From: Pseudomonadota bacterium
GTDB taxonomy: Bacteria > Pseudomonadota > Alphaproteobacteria > Caulobacterales > Caulobacteraceae
Assembly (NCBI GenBank): GCA_023428785.1
Contig: JAEYWU010000002.1
Location: 1-36,430, forward strand
Direction: 5' to 3'
Length of the DNA stretch: 36,430 bases
The position numbers and the translations under genes are program-made. Within the stretch, counting starts at the first letter, position 1. Each line of letters opens with the position of its first letter. The notes under the pieces were generated by a model. That model did not search any database. It was not told the origin of the DNA and worked only from the letters and a program-made list of their open reading frames with translations. Positions 17,154-23,929 of the stretch are shown here, piece by piece.

Positions 17154-18365
17154 CTAGAATCCGAGACTGAACTGTTGCGGCTGGGGCGACAGCATCGTGC
17201 GCAGATCGAGGCGGTCAATCAGGCCGCCGGGACTGTGATCGGGGAAGACCAGGAAGGGCAAAGCCTTTTGGACCGGCACATGCAGGCGCTTCAGATCATC
17301 GGCGCGGATGGCGCGGACGCGCCGCGCCGACAGAATGCGCCCGACCGCCTTCTTGCCCAGCCCCGGCACGCGCAGAAGCATGTCGCGGTCCGCCCGGTTG
17401 ATGTCGACGGGAAACCGTTCCCGGTGCCGAAGCGCCCAGGCCAGTTTGGGGTCGATGTCGAGGTCCAGATTGCGGTCTTCGCCCTCGACGATCTCGTCGG
17501 AGGTGAAGCCGTAGAAGCGCATCAGCCAATCGGCCTGATAGAGCCGATGCTCGCGCACCAGCGGCGGCGCCTTGGGCGGCAGGATACGGCTGGCGTCCGG
17601 GATCGGGCTGAAGGCGGAGTAGTAGACGCGCTTGAGCTTGTAGGCGCCGTAGAGGTTGGTCGAGGTCTCGAGGATCGTGCGGTCATCGGTCGCGTCGGCC
17701 CCGACGATCATCTGGGTCGATTGGCCGGCGGGCGAGAATTTCGGCGCTTTCTTCTCTTGCTTGGCCTCCTCGATCCGGCTGCGCATCCGGCCCATGGAGC
17801 GGCGGATGGCGCGGACGTCTTTCTCCGGGGCGAGGGTCTTGAGCCCGTCCTCGCTGGGCATCTCTATGTTGATCGACAGGCGGTCGGCGTAGAGGCCGGC
17901 CTCGGCCATCAGCTCTTCCGATGCATCGGGAATGGTCTTGAGGTGGATGTAGCCCTGGAAGTGGTGATCCAGCCGCAGCGACCGCGCCACGGCCACGACC
18001 TGCTCCATCGTATAGTCGGGGGAGCGGATGATGCCGGAGGAGAGGAAGAGGCCCTCGATGTAGTTGCGCCTGTAGAAGTCCAGCGTCAGGTCCACGACCT
18101 CCTTCACCGAAAACCGGGCGCGCGGCACGTTCGAGGACGAGCGATTGACGCAGTACAGGCAATCGAACGCGCAGGCGTTCGTCAGCAGGATCTTGAGCAG
18201 CGAAATGCAACGGCCGTCCGGCGCATAGGCGTGACAGATCGCCCCCTCGGTGGAGCCGATGCCCTTTCCGTTCAGCGAGTCGCGCTTGTTCGTCCCGGAC
18301 GAAGCGCACGAGGCGTCGTATTTGGCCGCGTCGGCCAGGATGGAAAGCTTCTTGATGAGGTCCAT
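17154..18365 (-). CDS. Radical SAM protein, putative DNA modification/repair (TIGR03916 type)
   Basis: This 403-residue radical SAM enzyme has the cluster motif C65-x3-C69-x2-C72 (ACAFDCLYC) and an SSGII glycine-type block. A C-terminal helix-hairpin-helix (DINRADRDMLLRVPGLGKK, about residues 330-350) is a typical DNA-contact element. This combination and its pairing with a DUF4130-UdgX gene match the family described as putative DNA modification/repair radical SAM proteins, which as far as I know has no assigned reaction. The ATG is preceded by AAGG and by a promoter with an embedded LexA box, and the transcript may start at or next to the ATG. It is followed after 1 nt by the UdgX fusion. 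Confidence 0.95.
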   Translation of the reverse strand: MDLIKKLSILADAAKYDASCASSGTNKRDSLNGKGIGSTEGAICHAYAPDGRCISLLKILLTNACAFDCLYCVNRSSSNVPRARFSVKEVVDLTLDFYRRNYIEGLFLSSGIIRSPDYTMEQVVAVARSLRLDHHFQGYIHLKTIPDASEELMAEAGLYADRLSINIEMPSEDGLKTLAPEKDVRAIRRSMGRMRSRIEEAKQEKKAPKFSPAGQSTQMIVGADATDDRTILETSTNLYGAYKLKRVYYSAFSPIPDASRILPPKAPPLVREHRLYQADWLMRFYGFTSDEIVEGEDRNLDLDIDPKLAWALRHRERFPVDINRADRDMLLRVPGLGKKAVGRILSARRVRAIRADDLKRLHVPVQKALPFLVFPDHSPGGLIDRLDLRTMLSPQPQQFSLGF

Positions 18366-18377
18366 GCGGACCTTATC

Positions 18378-18392
18378 GTTCGCTGTTTGTTC
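18378..18392 (-). promoter_or_regulatory. LexA (SOS) box and promoter of the radical SAM-UdgX operon
   Basis: GTTCGCTGTTTGTTC on the plus strand reads GAAC-N7-GAAC on the coding strand, an exact match to the alphaproteobacterial LexA operator. On the minus strand it lies wholly inside the 17-bp spacer between TTGCAT (-35, ending at 18394) and GATAAG (-10, 18372-18377). The -10 ends 6 nt before the ATG at 18365, so the predicted +1 falls at or near the start codon and the message could be leaderless. LexA bound here would block RNA polymerase directly. Confidence 0.85.
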
Positions 18393-18443
18393 TCATGCAA
18401 GCGGAGCCGTTGAAGAAACCGAAGTCTCTGAAACGGCGGAGCT

Positions 18444-20369
18444 TCAGGCCAGTTGGGAGACCGGGGCCGGCTCGAAGTCGGGGCGGGTGGTCGGAGCGTG
18501 GCGAGGGGCCGGCAGGGCCGAGACCGAGACCGAGCCGTCTTCCTCGGGAATGACCATCAGGCCACGCTCGGCGAAGGCGTCGCCGGTCGAGCGGCGCGAG
18601 GTCCAGACCGCCAGCCACGGCGAGGCCAGCAGAGGCAGGACGATCGGGGCGAAAAACGAGGCCAGGTCCGGGCGGAAGCAGAGGGCCCCGGCGAACAGGG
18701 CGCCGACCACCATCTGCCAACGCATGGCCTTGAAGGCGTCGCGGAACGCCAGACCGTCGGAATCGCGCTGCTGAACCTGCCAGCCGGCGTCCTGACCGCG
18801 CAGGATCTGAAGGACGGCCTTGGTGTTGGCGACCATCATGATCGGCGCGAGGATGGCGGAAACGCAGATCTCGGCGACGACGCCCTTGATGACCTGCTTG
18901 GTTCCACCGAAGGCGCGCGCTTCGGCCGGACGGCTCAGTACGAGGGCGGCGCCCATGACCTTGGGGCCGATCAGCAGCAGGGCGGCCAGGACCGAGGCCA
19001 TCATGAAGGGCGAGAACTCGGGGTTCAGGAAGCCCCAGAAGCCCGACCAGTCGACCGGGTAGCCCAGCTGGATCGCCAGGCCCGTGGCCAGGGACGCAAG
19101 CCAGATCGGGGACGAGAGATAGGCGACGCAGCCCAGAACCAGCTGGAGGCGGCTCATGGGGTGCAGACCGGAAGCGCCGACCAGCTTGAGGTGCTGCAGG
19201 TTGCCCTGGCACCAGCGGTGCTCTCGGCGGATGAAATCCGTGATGGTCGGCGGGGTTTCCTCGCACGAACCGTCCAGGGCGGCGGTCACGTGCACCGCCC
19301 AGCCGGCGCGGCGCAGCATGGCGGCCTCGACGACGTCGTGGCTCAGCACATTGCCGCCGAACGGCTTCATGCCCGGCAGGATCGGCAGGCCGGCGCTTTC
19401 AGCGAAGGCGCGGGTGCGGATGATGGCGTTGTGGCCCCAATAGGAGCTGTCCGAACCGGTCCACCAGGCCAGGCCCGCGGCGGCGACGCGGCCGTACAGG
19501 CGCACCGAGAACTGCGAGACCCGCGCGAACAGGGTCGAGGCCTTGATGATGGTCGGGGTGGTCTGGATCAGGCCGATGCGCGGCTGACGCTCCATGGCGT
19601 CGACCAGACGTAGGACGGTCTCGCCGGCCATGGTCGAGTCGGCGTCCAGCACGACCATCTGCTCATAGGCGGCGCCGAAGCGACGGACCCACTCTCCGAG
19701 GTTGCCGGCCTTGTGCTCGGTGTTCGCCGTGCGGCGGCGATAGAACAGGCGGCTGGAGAAGCGGCTGCGGTTGGTGATGTAGACGGCCGTCTCATTGGCG
19801 GCGGCGGCCGGCTTGTTCGTGTCCGACAGGACGAAGAAGTCGAAGTCGTCCGACACGCCCAGGCGAGCCAGCGAAGAATCCAGAACCGCCAGGCGGGCGA
19901 AGGACGCCTGGGCGTCCTCGTTGTAGACCGGCATCAGCACCGCGGTGCGGGTGCTGGGCGCCCACGGCTGGGGCGAGAAGGACAGGTCCTGCTGCTCGCG
20001 GCCGGTAGCCAGGACCCACAGGCCCATAGCGGCGGAAGAGAACCAGCACGAGATCGCCGTCAGCAGAGAGGCGAGGCAGAAGAGGCCGACCACTTCCAGG
20101 GCCGTGAAGCCATGACGGGCATAGAGTGCGATCGGCGCCCAGAGGGCGAGGGCCGACAGAACCAGGGTGGCGCCCAGGAGGGTCCAGCGACGCGAGGCGA
20201 CGGACTCGGGCGAGGTCGGCAAGGCGCCGTCCGGCGTGGCCGGAGCGGCCTCAAGGCTCTGACGCGGCATGGACAGCGGCGCTTCGGCCGGCAGCCAGCG
20301 CTCGCCGTCGAGGCTCTCAACCTCGCGCACGTCAGCATCCAAGCGGATCGCCAGATCGCCCATGGGCAA
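18444..20369 (-). CDS. opgH: Glucan biosynthesis glucosyltransferase H
   Basis: This 641-residue membrane glycosyltransferase (GT2, OpgH/MdoH) polymerises the beta-glucan backbone of osmoregulated periplasmic glucans from UDP-glucose. Two membrane segments (about 63-85, 92-120) precede a cytoplasmic catalytic domain with LMPVYNED (145), FVLSDTN (183), LDADSTM (242), SHDVVEAAM and the RREHRWCQGNLQH (R-W type) block. Several further membrane segments follow to about residue 600. The first start is TTG at 20369, with GAGGGG 5 nt upstream; an in-frame ATG at 20363 is 11 nt from that box, so the TTG is favoured. No opgG neighbour is present, but an acyltransferase gene lies upstream and shares palindromic operator-like sites. 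Confidence 0.94.
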   Translation of the reverse strand: MPMGDLAIRLDADVREVESLDGERWLPAEAPLSMPRQSLEAAPATPDGALPTSPESVASRRWTLLGATLVLSALALWAPIALYARHGFTALEVVGLFCLASLLTAISCWFSSAAMGLWVLATGREQQDLSFSPQPWAPSTRTAVLMPVYNEDAQASFARLAVLDSSLARLGVSDDFDFFVLSDTNKPAAAANETAVYITNRSRFSSRLFYRRRTANTEHKAGNLGEWVRRFGAAYEQMVVLDADSTMAGETVLRLVDAMERQPRIGLIQTTPTIIKASTLFARVSQFSVRLYGRVAAAGLAWWTGSDSSYWGHNAIIRTRAFAESAGLPILPGMKPFGGNVLSHDVVEAAMLRRAGWAVHVTAALDGSCEETPPTITDFIRREHRWCQGNLQHLKLVGASGLHPMSRLQLVLGCVAYLSSPIWLASLATGLAIQLGYPVDWSGFWGFLNPEFSPFMMASVLAALLLIGPKVMGAALVLSRPAEARAFGGTKQVIKGVVAEICVSAILAPIMMVANTKAVLQILRGQDAGWQVQQRDSDGLAFRDAFKAMRWQMVVGALFAGALCFRPDLASFFAPIVLPLLASPWLAVWTSRRSTGDAFAERGLMVIPEEDGSVSVSALPAPRHAPTTRPDFEPAPVSQLA

Positions 20370-20448
20370 GCTATCCCCTCACTTACGACCGTCGGACCCT
20401 GTGGGAGCAGTGCGACGTTGCTGCGGCGCAGCATGGACTTTGAATGTG

Positions 20449-20466
20449 CATCACGGGTTCGTGATG
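20449..20466. promoter_or_regulatory. Palindromic operator-like site upstream of opgH (copy 1)
   Basis: CATCACGGGTTCGTGATG has perfect 7-bp arms around GGTT. It lies 80 bp upstream of the opgH start, in the 131-bp gap after the acyltransferase stop. The core ATCACGGGTTCGTGAT differs at one base of 16 from the site at 22328-22343 in front of the acyltransferase gene. The binding protein is unknown. Confidence 0.7.
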
Positions 20467-20470
20467 CGCA

Positions 20471-20486
20471 ATCACAGAATCGTGAG
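20471..20486. promoter_or_regulatory. Palindromic operator-like site upstream of opgH (copy 2)
   Basis: ATCACAGAATCGTGAG is an imperfect copy of the same palindrome, with TCAC and GTGA arms intact. Its centre is 21 bp from that of the site at 20449, about two helical turns, so both sites face the same side of the DNA. It contains GAATC, a GANTC site of the kind methylated by CcrM in Caulobacter relatives. Confidence 0.6.
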
Positions 20487-20500
20487 AACGGCGACTTTTT

Positions 20501-22294
20501 TCAGGCGGGAATTGTGTCCGAAGCCGTTTTGGCTAGCGCTTCGGCGCGCACGCGGCGCTCCAGCATCAGGGCCGCGACGCCCGCCCAGCCGATCAGGACG
20601 ACCGTGTAGGCAGTCTCCCACCAGCCGACATTGAAGTCGTTCACCGTGCCGCGGAAGACCAGATGCTTGGTGAACAAGGTCAGGATGGCCATAGCTACGA
20701 AGGCGACGGCCAGGAAGATCTTCAGGCCGCGCACATCGGTCCGCTTGCGCAGACCCCAGAGCAGGAGCAACGGGGCGATCTGGATGCCCAGGGCCAGCGA
20801 GATCACCATGTGGCGCGGGTCTGGCCAGGGGAAAAAGGTCGATGCAGCAAGGCCATAGCCGGCCAGTCCGAAGGCCGCGGCTATCAGGAGGCCGGTGACG
20901 CGGGCGGCGGTCAGGGCCATGATTCCCCAGCCAAAGCCGATGCCGGCGAGCGCGGCCATGACGCCCGCGATGAAGACGCCGAGGTTGAAGATCCACGGCT
21001 GACGCGCGGTCGCCCCGCCCAGCTCGGACAGATACTGGGTCGCGTGGTCAAAGCCTGGATAGGCCGCTACTGACGCGAAGAAGACACCCAGAGTCACAAG
21101 CGGTCCCGCGACGCCGAGCGCCAGAAGGATGCGGCGACGTGCGAAGGGCTGGGGCTCGCGCGCGGGTGGGAAGGGCTTGAGGCCCCAGACCGGACGCAGC
21201 CAGCCGATGCGACGCACGACCTCATAGAGCAGCAGGCTTCCACCGAAGGTGATCAGGCCCAGAACGAAGGCCTCGAACAGCGGCGGCAATTCGGCCGGGC
21301 GGATGAACCAGACGGCGGCAACCAGAATGGTCTGGTGCGCCAGATAGCAGGGGAAGACCGCGTCGGTCAGATAGCGCAGGACGGGGCCGTCCTTGCTGCG
21401 CAGATAACGGCTGCCGTAGCCGAGGATCGCGGCGATCACGACCCACTGATAGACGGCCTGGACGGCGAACTTGGACGCCCCATAGACCAGATTGTCCGAG
21501 AAGATCCCGGCCTGGATCACGAGCACCGGCAGGATCCCCAGCGCGATCCCCAGCGTGATCCGGCGATAGCGCTCCAGCGCCTCCCAGATCGGCGCGTGGC
21601 GCGCCAGCAGGAAGCCGAACAGGAAGGCCCCGAGATAAAGGGCGTGACCGTAGGGGTCGTTGGTCAGGCCGTTGGTCTGGCCGAACAGCGGATAGAGCGT
21701 CAGCCGGATCAGGACCAGATAGACCACCGGAACCCAGATCACGCGATGGCCGGCGACCAGCGGCGCGAGACGATCGCGCAGCCATTCGATCAGAGCCGGT
21801 CGGGTCATCAGGGCGACGATGACCAGGCTGTAGACCGCGATGTAGTTGACGAACCACAGGTGGTTGACCGGCACGCCGTTCATCAGGCCGTCCGGGCCGA
21901 ACTGATGGCCGAACCAGCCGAGGTAGTCGGGGCCCCACCAGCCGTTATCCATGGCCTCGATCCACGACTGGATGGAGACGAGGAACAGGATTCCCATCAG
22001 GAGTGGCGGGCCGAGGCGCTCGAAGCGGGCCTTGAGAACCTGATCGGGCGTACGGCGGGCCGTCATGAAGGCCATGGCGCAGCCCGACACAAGGAAGAGC
22101 AGGGTCAGTCGCCACGGACCGGTGAGGGTCAGAAGCTGCGGCATCCAGCTCAGCCGATGCTCGGACTGGATGTGCCAGTCGTACGGCGAATAGACGAGCG
22201 CAGTGTGGAACAGGATCAGCAGGCCAAAGGCGATGACCCGGATCCAGTCCAGGTCGGCGCGACGGCTCGACGAAGCTGCGGGAACTGCGGACAC
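20501..22294 (-). CDS. Acyltransferase-3 membrane protein fused to a DUF998-like domain
   Basis: This is a 597-residue integral membrane protein. Residues 1-375 match the acyltransferase 3 family, to which OpgC belongs: DLDWIRVIAFGLLILFH with the likely catalytic His30, HLWFVNYIAVYSL, and about ten hydrophobic segments. After a polar linker (PPAREPQPFARRR), residues 385-585 form a second set of about six membrane segments with the DUF998-like block QYLSELGG...PWIFNLGVFIAGVM and a further FNVGWWE motif. OpgC is about 385 residues, so the C-terminal domain is an addition. The neighbour opgH suggests that it acylates periplasmic glucan, which is inference. The start is a GTG with no Shine-Dalgarno box; no in-frame upstream alternative exists. 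Confidence 0.85.
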   Translation of the reverse strand: MSAVPAASSSRRADLDWIRVIAFGLLILFHTALVYSPYDWHIQSEHRLSWMPQLLTLTGPWRLTLLFLVSGCAMAFMTARRTPDQVLKARFERLGPPLLMGILFLVSIQSWIEAMDNGWWGPDYLGWFGHQFGPDGLMNGVPVNHLWFVNYIAVYSLVIVALMTRPALIEWLRDRLAPLVAGHRVIWVPVVYLVLIRLTLYPLFGQTNGLTNDPYGHALYLGAFLFGFLLARHAPIWEALERYRRITLGIALGILPVLVIQAGIFSDNLVYGASKFAVQAVYQWVVIAAILGYGSRYLRSKDGPVLRYLTDAVFPCYLAHQTILVAAVWFIRPAELPPLFEAFVLGLITFGGSLLLYEVVRRIGWLRPVWGLKPFPPAREPQPFARRRILLALGVAGPLVTLGVFFASVAAYPGFDHATQYLSELGGATARQPWIFNLGVFIAGVMAALAGIGFGWGIMALTAARVTGLLIAAAFGLAGYGLAASTFFPWPDPRHMVISLALGIQIAPLLLLWGLRKRTDVRGLKIFLAVAFVAMAILTLFTKHLVFRGTVNDFNVGWWETAYTVVLIGWAGVAALMLERRVRAEALAKTASDTIPA

Positions 22295-22326
22295 GGACGA
22301 CTCAGGATGCAGGAGGAGGGCACTAT

Positions 22327-22344
22327 GATCACGGCTTCGTGATC
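22327..22344. promoter_or_regulatory. Palindromic operator-like site in the acyltransferase promoter (copy 3)
   Basis: GATCACGGCTTCGTGATC has perfect 7-bp arms. On the coding strand it begins 3 bp after a TTGACC -35 element and runs into the likely -10 region (GATCAT at 17 bp or CATAGT at 20 bp). A protein bound here would cover the promoter, as repressors commonly do. Its core is nearly identical to that of the site at 20449 before opgH. Confidence 0.7.
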
Positions 22345-22403
22345 GCGGGTCAAATGCCGATCCATTCCGGCGTCAATGTGGCGCAGCAGGCCGTGGCGCG
22401 GGC

Positions 22404-23879
22404 CTAATAGTTCAGGCTCAGCCCCAGATGCAGCCCCTCGGCCCGATCGCCTCCGGACAGGCCGAAATGATAGCCCACCGACAGGTCGATGTAGGAGGCC
22501 GGCGCTGAATACCGGCCCTCGCGGAACCAGTGCCGCCATACGACGCCCGGGCCGGCGCCGACCGCGATGTCGTCGGAGATCAGGTCGTCATAGGTCCCGC
22601 GCACGGCGACGTAGGGGATCAGGATGTCCCGGTCGGTCGTGCGGAAGGCCCAGCCAGCGCGGGCCTCGGCCACGCCCAGGGTCTGTTCAGCGTCGACGAG
22701 GCGGGCGAGGTCGGCATAGACGCGCCAGGCCGGCCAGCTGTCGCGGTCGAACCGCAGGTCCCCGCCGGCCTCGGCCGACCAGGCGGCCCGCAGCATCCAG
22801 TCGTCGCGCGCCAGATCGCCCAGGGCGATCATGCGGCTGGCCTCGAGGATCAGGTTGATGTCGGACAGCGGCCTGTAGCGCACCCCGATCCAGCCCTGCA
22901 GGGTGTCGCCGCCGGTCGCGCCGCCCATGTCGGAATCCAGCACGCCATAGGCGCGGGCGAAGACATCGAACGGGCGGCCGTCGTTGTAGCCGCCGATGCG
23001 GTGATAGACCTCGCCGCCGGCCTGAACGACCGTATCGGCGCCGACCACGCCGGAGACGACGCTGGGGGCCGTGCCGTAGGTGATCCCGACCGAGGCCCCC
23101 CACCGGCGCTGAAGCGTCTCGACTTCGCGGCGCACCTCGAACCGACGCTGCTCGTCGAAGGCGGGCTCCTGCGGCCAGCTGTCAAGACCGAGTGAGAACC
23201 AGTAGATGGCCGCGTCATCGTGGCCGGCCCGGCGGGCGCTGTATCCGGCGTTGAGTGCGGTCGCTCCGGTCAGCGGCGCTTGGGTATTGTGGGCGAGCCA
23301 GAAGAGGCCTTGGGCCTCCGCATCGCGCCCGACAGCAACGGCGATGTTGGCGGTGTCGAGCGGCGCAGGGCCCTGCAGGGCGCCCGAGGACCACTCGCGA
23401 TCAAAGACGGTCCGCGCGCCGTCCAGATCGCCGACCTGGATCATCGCCAAAATCTGGGAGCGGATGGCGAAAGCGCGGCTGTCAGCGTCAGGCGCCGTGC
23501 GGGCCGCCATGTCCCATTCGGTGATGGATTCGATGGTCATGCCGGCGCGGGAGGCGGCTTCGGCCCGACGCGAGGCGATGCGGTAGTCCTCGTTGTCGCG
23601 CAGATAGCGGATGACCTCATAGGCCTCGGCGGGGCGGTCAGCGCGCAGGAGGGCGTCGACCAGCAGGAGCTTGTAGTCGGTCGAATACGGGTCGGCCTGG
23701 ACGGCGCGGCGCGCCGCCTCGGCAGCCTCGTCAGCGCGGCCCTGTTCGAGCAGCGCGTAGCCTTGGGTCGCGGCCTGATAGGCGGCTTCGGCGTCGCGGT
23801 CCTGCGCCGCCACCGGCGCGGCGGCCAGCACGAGCGCGGCGATGGCCGCGGCTCCGGCGAGGGGGCGGGAAGGGATCAT
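22404..23879 (-). CDS. nfrA: NfrA-like outer membrane protein of an N4-receptor-type exopolysaccharide system
   Basis: This 491-residue protein starts with a signal peptide (MIPSRPLAGAAAIAALVLAAA, cleavage after VAAQ). Residues 30-240 are alpha-helical TPR-like repeats (AAEAARRAVQADPYSTDYKLLLVDALL). The C-terminal half resembles the NfrA C-terminal barrel, with the characteristic YRPLSDINLILEASRMIALG block and a terminal Tyr (LSLNY) typical of outer membrane proteins. E. coli NfrA is about 990 residues, so this one is roughly half size with a shorter repeat region. AAGGA lies 10 nt before this ATG; a GTG at 23933 would overlap the nfrB stop (GTGA). Encoded right after nfrB, it would export the polymer or act as receptor. 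Confidence 0.88.
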   Translation of the reverse strand: MIPSRPLAGAAAIAALVLAAAPVAAQDRDAEAAYQAATQGYALLEQGRADEAAEAARRAVQADPYSTDYKLLLVDALLRADRPAEAYEVIRYLRDNEDYRIASRRAEAASRAGMTIESITEWDMAARTAPDADSRAFAIRSQILAMIQVGDLDGARTVFDREWSSGALQGPAPLDTANIAVAVGRDAEAQGLFWLAHNTQAPLTGATALNAGYSARRAGHDDAAIYWFSLGLDSWPQEPAFDEQRRFEVRREVETLQRRWGASVGITYGTAPSVVSGVVGADTVVQAGGEVYHRIGGYNDGRPFDVFARAYGVLDSDMGGATGGDTLQGWIGVRYRPLSDINLILEASRMIALGDLARDDWMLRAAWSAEAGGDLRFDRDSWPAWRVYADLARLVDAEQTLGVAEARAGWAFRTTDRDILIPYVAVRGTYDDLISDDIAVGAGPGVVWRHWFREGRYSAPASYIDLSVGYHFGLSGGDRAEGLHLGLSLNY

Positions 23880-23929
23880 GGCGCAGACGTCCTTGACGGG
23901 TCGGGAGTGTGGCATGGGCAGGTGCGGGT

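Noticed and set aside
16929..18413. A 494-codon plus-strand frame opposite the radical SAM gene
   Set aside because: It is a shadow of a gene with a radical SAM cluster motif and LexA-controlled promoter; no domain of its own.
18393..18443. Possible terminator after opgH (GCCGTT...AACGGC arms)
   Set aside because: The loop is about 20 nt, the stem is 6 bp and there is no T-run, so it is not a credible intrinsic terminator.
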